A DNA stretch of 64,000 bases from an uncultured Campylobacter sp. (GTDB taxonomy: Bacteria > Campylobacterota > Campylobacteria > Campylobacterales > Campylobacteraceae), in NCBI RefSeq assembly GCF_905373215.1, contig NZ_CAJPRT010000005.1, positions 1 through 64,000 of the forward strand. The letters run 5' to 3'. The translations under genes and the position numbers were made by a program. Numbering within the stretch: the stretch's first letter is position 1; every line of letters starts with the position of its first letter. The notes under the pieces were generated by a model. That model was not told the DNA's origin and did not search any database. It saw only the letters and a program-made list of their open reading frames with translations. Below are positions 17,084 to 26,093 of the stretch, piece after piece.

Positions 17084-18427
17084 CTACTTTCCGCCGAAAA
17101 ACAGCAGATTTGCCATTATGATCACGATCGCGACGGGCGCTACGAAGCGCAGCGAAAAGTACCAAATTTTAAATCCAAGCTCGCCCATGTCGGCGCCAAA
17201 AAGCCCGCGCAGGCGCTGCGCATCCATCACAAAGCCCACGAAGATCGCCGAGGTTAGCGCGCCTAGGGGCAACATGACGTTTGAGCTTACGAAGTCCAGG
17301 CAGTCAAAAAAGCTTGCGCCGAAAAGCCTAAACCTGCTCGCATAATCCGCGTGCATCGATAGTAGCGAGCATGCGCCTAGCACCGCTATGACGCACCCCG
17401 AGATGCAGACTGCGCGCAGGCGCGAAATTTTAAATCTGCCGATGAGATAGAAGACGAAGGGCTCTATCATCGAAACTGCGCTCGTGATTCCCGCGAAAAA
17501 GAGCGAGACGAAAAACGCGACTTCAAGCACCTGCCCCGCTAGCCCCATTTTTGCAAACATCGTAGTGAGCGATACGAAGACCAGCCCCGCACCCTGCGCG
17601 GGATCGGCATGGAATTCGAAGATGAAGGTAAAGACGATTAGCCCCATCATCAGCCCGATCGCGATATTGATAAATACGATGTTTACCGAGCTTCGCACGA
17701 GCCGCACCCCTTCGCTAAGCGACGCCGCGTATGCCGCGATACAGCCGACGCCCACGCACAGGGTAAAGAGAGCGAGCCCGAGCGCGGATAGGACGGAGCT
17801 AACGGTGATTTTGCCGAAATCGGGGTAGAAAAGAAATTTCGCCGCCGCGCCGAAGCCCTGCATCGTGCACGCATACGCAAGCATCGCGAGCAGCAGCACG
17901 AAAAGAAGCGGCATCATCACGACGTTTAGCCGCTCGATACCGCTTTTGATGCCGCGCGCGACGACGGAGAGCGTCAGCACGAGCGCAAGCGCGTAAAAGC
18001 CGAGGCTCGTGGCTAGCGAATGCGAGATGAGATCGTCAAAGACGGCGCCCGCTTCCTCGGCGGTTGCGGGCAGCGGGGAAAAGCCCAAAAATATATAGCG
18101 GATCACCCAGCCGAGGATGACGAGGTAAAACGACAGCACCAGCATGCCGCCCGCGATGAAAACGCCTCCCGCGCGCCATTTGCGTCCGCCGCGCGGCGCT
18201 AGCGTCTCGTACGCGCTCGGTAGATCCCTCCCGCTCAGCCTGCCTAGCGCCATCTCGGCTAAGAATATGCTAAAGCCCACTCCCAACGTGAGCGCGAGGT
18301 ATAAAAGCACAAAGGCGCTGCCGCCGTTTTGACCCACGAGGGTGGGGAATTTCCATGCGTTGCCAAGCCCCACCGCCCCACCTGCGACGGCAAGTATGAA
18401 GCCGATTTTGCTAAATTTATCGTTCAT
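17084..18427 (-). CDS. Sodium-dependent transporter, SNF (NSS) family
   Basis: 447 residues, about 11-12 membrane segments. The N-terminal signature FILAVAGGAVGLGNAWKFP and NGGSAFVLLYL belong to bacterial neurotransmitter:sodium symporters, which import amino acids or related solutes with Na+. The substrate cannot be told. A close paralogue starts 1.66 kb upstream on the same strand with an almost identical N-terminus, so the pair arose by tandem duplication. G+C is higher than in the paralogue. Confidence 0.92.
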   Translation of the reverse strand: MNDKFSKIGFILAVAGGAVGLGNAWKFPTLVGQNGGSAFVLLYLALTLGVGFSIFLAEMALGRLSGRDLPSAYETLAPRGGRKWRAGGVFIAGGMLVLSFYLVILGWVIRYIFLGFSPLPATAEEAGAVFDDLISHSLATSLGFYALALVLTLSVVARGIKSGIERLNVVMMPLLFVLLLAMLAYACTMQGFGAAAKFLFYPDFGKITVSSVLSALGLALFTLCVGVGCIAAYAASLSEGVRLVRSSVNIVFINIAIGLMMGLIVFTFIFEFHADPAQGAGLVFVSLTTMFAKMGLAGQVLEVAFFVSLFFAGITSAVSMIEPFVFYLIGRFKISRLRAVCISGCVIAVLGACSLLSMHADYASRFRLFGASFFDCLDFVSSNVMLPLGALTSAIFVGFVMDAQRLRGLFGADMGELGFKIWYFSLRFVAPVAIVIIMANLLFFGGK

Positions 18428-18740
18428 TTTCGCTCCGATGATTTTTAAATTTTAAAGCCGCGAAATTTTAAAATTCCGTAGCGCAATCAGACACGGCTGC
18501 GCTACGGCGTCTTTGCCGCGGTCTTGCGCAGGTTGCCGCGCAGGTTAGCGCGGTCACGCCGAAGGCTGATTGCGGTCGCCGCATGCTCCTATCTAGACGT
18601 AAAATTCCAAGCGCGATTTTTGACAGCCGCCATGGCCGCTCACGGATCGCCGCAAGTTTGCTATGAAATTTTGCCCGTCGCTTTTGGACTGCTTTAGCGC
18701 CAAATTTTAACTTCCATGCTATCCATCCGCTTTGCAAATT
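18428..18740. other. Spacer between the two SNF transporter genes
   Basis: About 310 bases. A minus-strand frame at 18468-18737 is open but has no ribosome site and an Arg/Ala-rich, non-protein-like composition; I take it as non-coding. AAATTTTAAAAATTTAAAATTT at 18716-18737, just past the stop of the upstream transporter, can form a weak hairpin. Confidence 0.45.
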
Positions 18741-20090
18741 TTAAAAATTTAAAATTTTTAGCTGATTGAGCGCGATCACTACGATCGCGACTGGCGCCAC
18801 GAAGCGCAGCAGCACGAAATACCACAGCTTAAAGCCCATTCGTCCCATATATGGGCGCAGTAGAATTTCGACGGCTCGTTTTTTGATCACGAAGCCGACG
18901 AAAATCGCCACAATTATGCCGCTAAGAGGCATTAAGATATTTGAGGTTAGGTAATCAAGCACGTCAAAAAAGCTCTTGCCACCTAGGCTAAAGTATTCGC
19001 TCGTGCCTCTGTAATAACCCGAAATGCAGCATATCCCTAAAACATACGTCACGGCAAAAACTAAAAGTGAAGCGCGCTTTCGGCTTAGCTTGCGGGAGTT
19101 TACGAGATAATAAATCGCAGGCTCCAGCATCGAAATTGCAGAAGTAATCGCCGCGAATAACAGCGAGGTAAAAAATAAAAAGGCTAGGATGTTTCCGATC
19201 GCACCAAGCTTTGAAAAAAGCACCACCAGCGAGACAAACACTAGTCCCGGACCTTGCGCTTTGGGATCGCCACCGAATTCAAAGATGAAAGTAAAGACGA
19301 TAAGCCCCATCATCACGCCGATTAGGACATTAATGCAGACGATATTTATGCTTGAGGTTAGGATATTAGTGCGCGCAGGCAGGCTTGCAGCATAGGTCAT
19401 AATCGTAGTAACGCCAAGTGAGAGTGTAAAAAACGCAAGTCCTAGCGCCGAAAGAACGCTATCCTTATTAAGCTTGGAAAAATCAGGTACTAGCAAGAAT
19501 TTCGCGCTACGTCCGAATCCATCGAAACTCGCGGCGTACATTAGCATTAAAACCAGCAAAATAAATAGAGCGGGCATCATCCAGACATTAAGCCGCTCGA
19601 TGCCGCTTTTAACGCCCTTAGATACGATGAAAAAGCAAAACGCCGACGCTACGGTGAAGCACACCGCCACGCTTGAAAAATCGCTGCCTAAAAGTGCATT
19701 AAACGCTGCGCCGCTTTCATCTATGCTTTTTGGCAGATACAAAGCGCTTGAGACCACGTATTTTAGGATCCAGCCCATTACGACGCTGTAAAAAGCATAG
19801 ATCAAAAGCGCACTAATCATAAAAAATCCCGCGTATTTCCATACGCCTTTGTATGAGGGTGCGAGCTTTTCAAATGCGCGCACCGGATCACTTTCGCTTA
19901 GCCTGCCGATGACGATCTCGGCTAAAAAAATCACGAAGCTAACCAAAAGCGTCAGCAAAAGATATAGCAAGATAAATGCGCTGCCGCCGTTGGTGCCTAC
20001 TAAAGTGGGGAATTTCCACGCATTACCGAGCCCCACGGCGCTGCCTGCGACTGCGAGGATGAAGCCGATTTTGCTAAATTTATCATTCAT
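18741..20090 (-). CDS. Sodium-dependent transporter, SNF (NSS) family, second copy
   Basis: 449 residues, same architecture as the protein at 17084: FILAVAGSAVGLGNAWKFP, NGGSAFILLYL, SGIERLNVWMMPALF and TFIFEFGGDP in matching places. Na+-coupled import of an unknown amino-acid-like solute. Starts at ATG 20090 after AAGG. The divergent nitroreductase promoter lies about 90 bases upstream. The two copies have drifted enough that they may differ in substrate. Confidence 0.92.
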   Translation of the reverse strand: MNDKFSKIGFILAVAGSAVGLGNAWKFPTLVGTNGGSAFILLYLLLTLLVSFVIFLAEIVIGRLSESDPVRAFEKLAPSYKGVWKYAGFFMISALLIYAFYSVVMGWILKYVVSSALYLPKSIDESGAAFNALLGSDFSSVAVCFTVASAFCFFIVSKGVKSGIERLNVWMMPALFILLVLMLMYAASFDGFGRSAKFLLVPDFSKLNKDSVLSALGLAFFTLSLGVTTIMTYAASLPARTNILTSSINIVCINVLIGVMMGLIVFTFIFEFGGDPKAQGPGLVFVSLVVLFSKLGAIGNILAFLFFTSLLFAAITSAISMLEPAIYYLVNSRKLSRKRASLLVFAVTYVLGICCISGYYRGTSEYFSLGGKSFFDVLDYLTSNILMPLSGIIVAIFVGFVIKKRAVEILLRPYMGRMGFKLWYFVLLRFVAPVAIVVIALNQLKILNF

Positions 20091-20181
20091 ATTATGCCTT
20101 GTGGCGGAATTTAAAAGGGCAATATTAGCAAAATCTAGCTTAACTCGCCAAGCTAACCGGGTGGAATTTAGGCAAACCCGC

Positions 20182-20187
20182 TATAAT
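20182..20187 (+). promoter_or_regulatory. -10 element of the nitroreductase gene
   Basis: TATAAT 24 bases before the AAAGGAG-preceded ATG 20212. It lies inside a longer open frame that starts at 19849, which shows that the longer frame is not the real gene start. Confidence 0.55.
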
Positions 20188-20211
20188 GCCGCGAATTTTA
20201 AAGGAGATAAA

Positions 20212-20838
20212 ATGAAATCGATAAAAGAAGTGATGCTCTCTCGCCACAGCTGCCGTAAATTTTGCAGCGACAAGCTAAATAGCGAGCTCGTGCGCGAGAT
20301 ACTTGATCTTGCGCACTTAAGTCCCAGCTCATGCGGATTGGAGCCGTGGAGGATGATGATAATCTCGGATCCTTGTGAGCTAAAAGAGCTTTCTGTAGCC
20401 TGCAACAGCCAGCCACAAGTAGCCGAGTGCTCGCACGCCGTGATTTTAATCGCGCGTAACGATCTGCGCGTGGGCGAAGCGTATTTAGAGCGCACCGTCC
20501 GCCGCCGCGCAAATACTCCGCAAAAATATGAAGCTGCGATGAATTATTTCCGCGCGAAATTTGCGGGCTTAGACGACGAAGCGCTGATGAACTACGCGAC
20601 CAAGCAGCTTTATATCTTAGTGGCAAATATCGCTAATATCGCCGAGGGCTTTGACGTGCGCTCGTGTATAATGACTGGTTTTGACGCCGCAGCTTTGGAA
20701 AAATTCTGCGCTTTAGAGGCGAAATTTCGTCCTGCGATCATCGTGGCTTTGGGGCGTGGTGAGCCTAGCAAATATTCACACACACGCTACAAGCTGAATG
20801 AAATTTTAATCTCTCGCGGCGGCAGCGAAAAAAGATAA
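20212..20838 (+). CDS. Nitroreductase family protein
   Basis: 208 residues. The FMN-binding start RHSCRKF is followed by LAHLSPSSCGLEPWRMMII, and the middle and end match flavin-dependent NAD(P)H nitroreductases of the NfsB/YdjA type. Such enzymes reduce nitro compounds or quinones in the cytoplasm; the natural substrate is unknown. ATG 20212 is chosen for its AAAGGAG site and the promoter at 20182. Single-gene unit. Confidence 0.88.
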   Translation: MKSIKEVMLSRHSCRKFCSDKLNSELVREILDLAHLSPSSCGLEPWRMMIISDPCELKELSVACNSQPQVAECSHAVILIARNDLRVGEAYLERTVRRRANTPQKYEAAMNYFRAKFAGLDDEALMNYATKQLYILVANIANIAEGFDVRSCIMTGFDAAALEKFCALEAKFRPAIIVALGRGEPSKYSHTRYKLNEILISRGGSEKR

Positions 20839-20964
20839 AATGAAGCATTTCTGCTCGCAAAGCTTAGGCGCAAGCTTCGTTTATTAAAAGCATCGTTTTG
20901 CGAAATTTTATCGGTTTAAAAGTGCGATAGCGTTAAAATGCGCTTAAAATTTCAAAGGATAATC

Positions 20965-21600
20965 ATGCAAGTCAAACTCCTAAATTTCACTCCGCTTTGG
21001 GTCTGCTCAAATGCGATCCGCACCTGCTGGCAGAGCTTTGAGCGCGGCGATTGCGGCGGCGCCAAAGACCTAGCGCTCATTGACCGCGTCGGCAACCAGC
21101 TCAAGCACTCAAGCACGCTCGAACACCTCTACTACAACTTCTACATCAGCGGCATCTCGCGCGCGCTGCTTCAGGAGCTGGCGCGCCACCGCCTAGCAAG
21201 CCTTAGCGTAAAATCCACGCGCTACACTCTCAAAGAATTGCGCGGCGAGGGTAGTTTCGCGCAAGGGGATTTCGAAAACGCCGCGCGATACATCGTGCTT
21301 ACCGGCAACGAAACGGTCGATAATGCAAGTATCGCGGCTCTTGAAAATCTACGCGTAATCTTACAAAGCCCAATCAGCCTTGATATTGCCAAATACTGCC
21401 TGCCCGAGTGCTACAAGAGTGAGCTTAGCTGGAGCATAAACGCGCGTAGCTTGCAAAACTTCCTCGCTCTGCGTTCTAGTAAGGCGGCACTTTGGGAGAT
21501 CCGCGAGCTTGCCGGTAAAATTTACGAAGCGCTGCCGCAGGAGCATAAATTTATATTCCAAAGCTGCATGGCGGGCGAGAAGACGCAGGACGAAGAGTAG
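20965..21600 (+). CDS. thyX: Flavin-dependent thymidylate synthase
   Basis: 211 residues; makes dTMP from dUMP with methylene-tetrahydrofolate, FAD and NADPH. The ThyX signature RHRX7S is present as RHRLASLSVKS, with the STRY continuation, and GNQLKHSSTLEH precedes it. ATG 20965 follows AAAGGATAATC; nine upstream in-frame codons are not needed. Shares a folate theme with fthC at 36052. Confidence 0.95.
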   Translation: MQVKLLNFTPLWVCSNAIRTCWQSFERGDCGGAKDLALIDRVGNQLKHSSTLEHLYYNFYISGISRALLQELARHRLASLSVKSTRYTLKELRGEGSFAQGDFENAARYIVLTGNETVDNASIAALENLRVILQSPISLDIAKYCLPECYKSELSWSINARSLQNFLALRSSKAALWEIRELAGKIYEALPQEHKFIFQSCMAGEKTQDEE

Positions 21601-21635
21601 CGAGCGGGATAAAATTTAGATACAAAAGGGCTGCG

Positions 21636-22382
21636 ATGATAAAACTTACGCAGATGAGAGCGGCTTTTGAAAAAGAGGAGCCGAACGCGCTTTATCTTAG
21701 CTACTTAGGATGGGTAAAAACCCTGATTCCGTTTTGGAGGCAGGCCGTTGCGAGGATCGCGGAGCTAAGCGGCGCGGCGGATGAAAAAAGAGACAAGCAT
21801 TTGCGAGCTATCGATAGCTCTTTGCAGCTGATGCAAGCTTGGCGATTTAAAAAGATAAAATACGTGCAAGCAAGAAGAAAAGAGATCGATAGCGCCATAA
21901 GTTTTATTCGAAACGGTGCCTTAACGCAGCAGGCATGCAGATACGCCTTTGCGCCCGTTTGCAGAAATTTAGCGAGCATTTTGCGCAGCTTTTTATACGT
22001 TTCGACTTTTGGCTATTCGGACGAGCAGCTTCCGACCGTATTCGCTCAAAAAATTTACGGCATTGCGCTGTGTCATACTCTCTTTCCCTTTGATACGGGC
22101 GATTTTGTGTATTATCTGCCGCGCGAAAAATCCATCCACACCGAAGACCCCGCCGATTTGGATAACTGGCATTTGATGATGGAGATAGCGGGCGGCGATT
22201 TAGGGATTTCTGCGTTGATTGAGCGGCTAAACGAACGCGCGTATGAAATTTGGACGAATTACAAAACGCCGTTTGAATGGAAATACGACGAGGGGATTTG
22301 GAATTTAGAATTTGAGAATGCTTCAAAAAGGCTGCACTATGCGGGCTTGCGGGCTTTTGCAAGTCTGAATAAAGCGGAATAA
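21636..22382 (+). CDS. Hypothetical protein
   Basis: 248 residues, soluble and probably mostly helical, with many aromatic and Arg/Glu residues. No family recognised. It starts 36 bases after thyX in the same direction and may be co-transcribed. The start ATG has AAAAGGG about 8 bases before it. Confidence 0.65.
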   Translation: MIKLTQMRAAFEKEEPNALYLSYLGWVKTLIPFWRQAVARIAELSGAADEKRDKHLRAIDSSLQLMQAWRFKKIKYVQARRKEIDSAISFIRNGALTQQACRYAFAPVCRNLASILRSFLYVSTFGYSDEQLPTVFAQKIYGIALCHTLFPFDTGDFVYYLPREKSIHTEDPADLDNWHLMMEIAGGDLGISALIERLNERAYEIWTNYKTPFEWKYDEGIWNLEFENASKRLHYAGLRAFASLNKAE

Positions 22383-22606
22383 AAGGCACGCAAAATTTAA
22401 ACCGCTTCTGAAATTTCATTCGCGGGCGGTAAAATTCTGTAAGTTTTTAATGCGTGTAAAATTTAAAATTTATTTGAGCGGGTTTTTTTTGGGTAGCCTG
22501 TGGTATAAATTTTAGCTGCCGCGTATTTTACGACTTGCGGCGCCGAGAATTGCAGCAGCGGCAAACCGAAAGCTCATAGGCGAGCGATAAATTTAAAGGA
22601 CGGATC

Positions 22607-23203
22607 ATGAAAAATCTAGCGCTTGTGATGTTTAGCGGACAGACGCACCTCGATTTCGTGGGATTTTACGATTGTATGCTAAGGCTCAAAGCCGTCCGTC
22701 CGCAGCTTGAGATGAGGTTTTGCTCGCGCGAGCAGCAGGTTTCGGACAGCGGCGGCCTTACGATCGATGGGGGCGAGATCACGACGGATCTAGGCGGCTT
22801 TGATGCGGTTTTTGTGCCCGGCGGTATGGCGACGCGCCGCCTGAGGGACGATGCGGGCTTCATCTCGTGGCTCGCGACCGCCCGCGATGCGAAGTATAAG
22901 TTTAGCGTTTGCACCGGTTCGCTGCTTCTGGGCGCGGCGGGGTTTTTGCGCGGAAAGCGCGCTACCACGCACCCGTTTTGCTACGATCTGCTGGCGCCTT
23001 ACTGCGCGGATGTGGTGCACGAGCGACTCGTACGCGAAAGCCTGCCAGAAGGAGGCGAGATCATCACCGCAGGCGGCGTGAGCAGCTCTATCGAGCTTGG
23101 TCTTTGCGTGATCGAGAAATTCGCAGGCGCCTCTGCGCGAGAGGCTGCCGCTGCGGCGATGGATTATCCGTATTACGGCCTTAGAGGCAAGCCCGCGCGA
23201 TGA
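22607..23203 (+). CDS. DJ-1/PfpI family protein
   Basis: 198 residues. The nucleophile-elbow Cys lies in SVCTGSLLLGAAGFL, and the N-terminal LVMFSGQTHLDFVG and AVFVPGGMATRRL match the isonitrile-hydratase-like branch of the DJ-1/PfpI superfamily. A glutamine-amidotransferase-like fold is expected. The reaction cannot be told: the family includes hydratases, glyoxalase-type enzymes and regulators. The start has AAAGGACGG upstream. Single gene. Confidence 0.85.
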   Translation: MKNLALVMFSGQTHLDFVGFYDCMLRLKAVRPQLEMRFCSREQQVSDSGGLTIDGGEITTDLGGFDAVFVPGGMATRRLRDDAGFISWLATARDAKYKFSVCTGSLLLGAAGFLRGKRATTHPFCYDLLAPYCADVVHERLVRESLPEGGEIITAGGVSSSIELGLCVIEKFAGASAREAAAAAMDYPYYGLRGKPAR

Positions 23204-23229
23204 AATTTTAAAGCCGCTAAGGTCGGCGG

Positions 23230-23249
23230 TGCGGTTTATAAATACCGCA
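23230..23249 (+). terminator. Hairpin after the PfpI gene
   Basis: TGCGGT (23230-23235), 8-nt loop, ACCGCA (23244-23249), 27 bases past the stop. It is followed by TAAATTTTAAAAT rather than a clean T run. Confidence 0.4.
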
Positions 23250-23282
23250 GTAAATTTTAAAATAGAGAGGAGGTAAATCTTA

Positions 23283-23894
23283 ATGCAAGCAGTAAAGATA
23301 TTAAAAATATTGTGGAAAGTCATCAAGATCGTCATACTCGCAGCATTGATATTACCGTTTGCGGCATTGATATTGTTTGTTTTGTTTATAGCCTTTCTAT
23401 TTTCACCCCTTAATACGGATTTTTCATATATAGAAAATAAAAATCTGGCTAAATTTGAAGCCTTGACAAATACGAAGGGAGAAACTTTGCTTATCTATCG
23501 CAAAAAAAGTCCTCCTTTATCGTGTAGTGAAAAAATACAGACTTGTATCTGTTACGCGCATTTTATAAAGGCGGATAAGCCTTTTATTTTGACGCAACAA
23601 AAAATGTTGCAAGAGGGCTACGAGTTTGTTTCCGAGTCCGATTGCATAGCTGAAACTACAAATTTGCATGAATTTAAACTATCGTGGGCGATGCCGTCTT
23701 ATCATTATGCCGGCAGTCGGGAGTATTTGATATATGGTTCGATCAAAAATTTAAATATAACGGCAATAGTGAACGATAAAAGGCGAATATGGCACAAAAA
23801 AGAGCATGAATGGGGACAACCGAGCGATTATGATCACGAGGTTATTTTTTATCCGGAACTTAATATAGTTCAAATAAATAAAATGGGGTATTAA
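23283..23894 (+). CDS. Membrane-anchored hypothetical protein
   Basis: 203 residues with a long hydrophobic N-terminal stretch (about residues 14-43, one long or two short membrane segments). A hydrophilic remainder follows that holds four Cys (CSEKIQTCICYAH and SDCIAE). No family recognised. An AGAGGAGG site stands upstream. A+T-rich compared with the genes around it, as are the orphan genes at 16122 and 33855. Stands alone. Confidence 0.65.
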   Translation: MQAVKILKILWKVIKIVILAALILPFAALILFVLFIAFLFSPLNTDFSYIENKNLAKFEALTNTKGETLLIYRKKSPPLSCSEKIQTCICYAHFIKADKPFILTQQKMLQEGYEFVSESDCIAETTNLHEFKLSWAMPSYHYAGSREYLIYGSIKNLNITAIVNDKRRIWHKKEHEWGQPSDYDHEVIFYPELNIVQINKMGY

Positions 23895-23980
23895 TGGACG
23901 CATCTGTAATTGGTCGCGACGCTATTTTTAAAATTTATTGTAAAATTATGGCGTTAATTCGTTAAATTTAAAGGATTGGT

Positions 23981-24676
23981 ATGCAGATAAACTTAGACGA
24001 CGTGAGGATCGAGAGCGGCTGGAAAGAGGCGCTTAGGGAGGAATTTTTAAGCGAGTATTTTGCGAAGATCAAAGAAAATCTGCTCGCCGCAAAGGCGCGC
24101 GAGATCGTATATCCGCCGGGAAATTTGATCTTCAATGCCTTCAATCTCACTCCGTTTGAGCGGGTGCGCGCGGTAATTTTGGGGCAGGATCCCTACCACG
24201 GCGCGCATCAGGCGATGGGGCTTAGCTTTTCGGTGCCGCGCGGCGTGCGAATCCCGCCCAGCCTCGTAAATATCTACAAAGAGATTAAAAGCGATCTGGG
24301 TATCAGCGAGCCTGCTAGCGGCGATCTGAGCTACTGGGCGAAGCAGGGCGTGCTACTACTTAATGCGAGCCTTAGCGTGGGTGCGAACCGCGCGAACTCG
24401 CACAGCGGCTTTGGGTGGCAAATTTTTACCGACGCCGTGATTAAAATTTTAAGCGCTAGGCGGCAAAGCTTAGTCTTTATGCTGTGGGGAAATTTTGCCA
24501 AAGCAAAATCGGCGCTGATCGATGCGCAGAGGCATCTCATTTTAACCGCCGCGCATCCTAGCCCGCTTGCAGGAGGGGCGTTTTTCGGCTGCAGGCATTT
24601 TAGCAGATGCAACGAATATCTGCGCGCGCACGGTCTGGGAGAGATCGATTGGGATCTAAATCACGGCGCAGATTAA
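23981..24676 (+). CDS. ung: Uracil-DNA glycosylase
   Basis: 231 residues; removes uracil from DNA. The water-activating motif GQDPYHG is near residue 68, followed by GLSFSVP, and the DNA-intercalation motif HPSPL lies near residue 188. Usual length. AAAGGATTGGT precedes the ATG. Single gene. Confidence 0.97.
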   Translation: MQINLDDVRIESGWKEALREEFLSEYFAKIKENLLAAKAREIVYPPGNLIFNAFNLTPFERVRAVILGQDPYHGAHQAMGLSFSVPRGVRIPPSLVNIYKEIKSDLGISEPASGDLSYWAKQGVLLLNASLSVGANRANSHSGFGWQIFTDAVIKILSARRQSLVFMLWGNFAKAKSALIDAQRHLILTAAHPSPLAGGAFFGCRHFSRCNEYLRAHGLGEIDWDLNHGAD

Positions 24677-24689
24677 ATGTATTTTAAAT

Positions 24690-24720
24690 GAAATTTGCGT
24701 AAAATGCGCCGCAAAATTTC
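24690..24720 (+). terminator. Inverted repeat after ung
   Basis: GAAATTTGCG (24690-24699) pairs with CGCAAAATTTC (24710-24720) with one bulged base, 14 bases past the ung stop. Likely terminator. Confidence 0.45.
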
Positions 24721-24847
24721 AAAGTAAAGAAATTTTAAAAAATGTCGAAAGGAGAAGTGAGCGAATAATATACGACCGGCTTAAGACGGCTTGCCGAAGC
24801 GACGCGAATGCGCGGCTAGGCTAATCATTGCAAATTAAAGGAACGAT

Positions 24848-25654
24848 ATGAAAAAGATAATTTTGGGAATTTTCTTGCTATTTACAAGTAGTGTAGTGGC
24901 AAATACCCTATCAGAGATCAGGCAATCGGGCAGTGTGCGTGTAGGCGTATTTGAGGCGCAACCCCCTTTTAGTAAATTCGAAGACGGCAAATTTCAAGGA
25001 TTTGAGGTTACTCTAGCCGAGGCGCTATCAAAAGATATATTTGGCGGCAAGGCAGGCAAGGTGGAATTCGTGCCCGTAAAGGCTAGCGAGCGTTTAAAAG
25101 TGTTGGAAGAAAATAAAGTAGATATGGTGCTTGCGACCTTTACGATCACAAATGAGCGTAAGCAGCTAGTTGATTTTACGACGCCGTATTTCGCAGTAAA
25201 TATCGGCGTGCTAACCCGCAAGGGAGATAAGATCAAAACTATGTCTGATTTACACGGTAAGCCGATCATCGCAGAAACCGGAACTACGGGCGAAGCGTAT
25301 TTTAGAAAAGAGGGTTTTGAAATTGTAAATTGCGCTACCGCAAACGAATGCTATAAAATGCTAAAGGACGGTAAAGGCATCGGATATGCGACAGACAATC
25401 TGATAGTTTTAGCTTATGCCGTAATCGACAGCGACACCGAGGTAAATATCAAGAATTTAGGCGTTTCGGATTTCTTAGGCATTGCGGTTTCTAAGGGCAA
25501 TAAGGATCTGCTTGAGTTCTTAAACGGCGAGCTAGTCAAGCTAAGCAAGAACGGCTTTATGAAAAAGACCTATGACGAGACGATTGAGCCGTATTACAAG
25601 GGCACTGCGGAGAAAAAATATTTCTTGCTGGATGATCTTTATAGCCTATTTTAG
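24848..25654 (+). CDS. Amino-acid ABC transporter substrate-binding protein (family 3)
   Basis: 268 residues. A Sec signal peptide of about 19 residues ends near VVANTLS, without a lipobox. The family-3 solute-binding fold follows: VRVGVFEAQPPFSKF, FEVTLAEAL and the ATFTITNERKQLVDFTTPYF signature of polar amino-acid binders. Two Cys (NCATANEC) are spaced for a disulfide. Related to C. jejuni PEB1/CjaA-type proteins. First of three paralogues in a row; no permease or ATPase is near. The 3' ends of all three read KKYFLLDD(L/I)YS(L/F)F. Confidence 0.9.
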   Translation: MKKIILGIFLLFTSSVVANTLSEIRQSGSVRVGVFEAQPPFSKFEDGKFQGFEVTLAEALSKDIFGGKAGKVEFVPVKASERLKVLEENKVDMVLATFTITNERKQLVDFTTPYFAVNIGVLTRKGDKIKTMSDLHGKPIIAETGTTGEAYFRKEGFEIVNCATANECYKMLKDGKGIGYATDNLIVLAYAVIDSDTEVNIKNLGVSDFLGIAVSKGNKDLLEFLNGELVKLSKNGFMKKTYDETIEPYYKGTAEKKYFLLDDLYSLF

Positions 25655-26093
25655 GTGGTCGTAGCGGTACAGCTCGCCTGAATTTGCTTGCAGTAAGCAT
25701 AGCTGTGTGCTCTCGCCAGGTAAAATTTAAAAGGCTCGCATAGCCTTGCTATTTTGCCAGACTTTGCTAGCTTGGTTTAGATTGTAAATTTTACTAACGC
25801 ACCGTTGCAGAATTTATAAAATTCCATAGAATTTCGCAGCGGCGTGCTATTTTTGCGCGGCGCTAATAGACGCACAGAATTTATAGCGAAGCGCTAAAAT
25901 TTAATGAGAGCAGGCGGAGCTTGGCGCAAGGCAGCAAAATTTAAAAAGCCTCTATCATTATGCTTAGAAATTTTAGTTGCGAAATTTTATCGCTAAGCTC
26001 GCAATTTAGGGAATAATTTCAGTTTTGGTAAAATGAAATTTTAAGAAAATTTACATTACAATTACGAAAAATTTAAAATTCAAGGAGGAAATT
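25655..26093. other. Intergenic region between binding-protein genes
   Basis: About 440 bases without a credible gene. It is crowded with AAAATTT, GCGAAATTTTA and AAAATTCC-type words like those in other long gaps of this window. A promoter for the two downstream paralogues probably lies near its right end. An AAGGAGG site stands just before ATG 26094. Confidence 0.5.

Noticed and set aside
18468..18737. 89-codon frame between the SNF genes
   Set aside because: Arg/Ala-rich composition, no ribosome site, no homology recognised.
19849..20211. Long N-terminal extension of the nitroreductase frame
   Set aside because: It runs antisense through the SNF transporter gene and over the TATAAT promoter; the AAAGGAG-ATG at 20212 begins the family homology.
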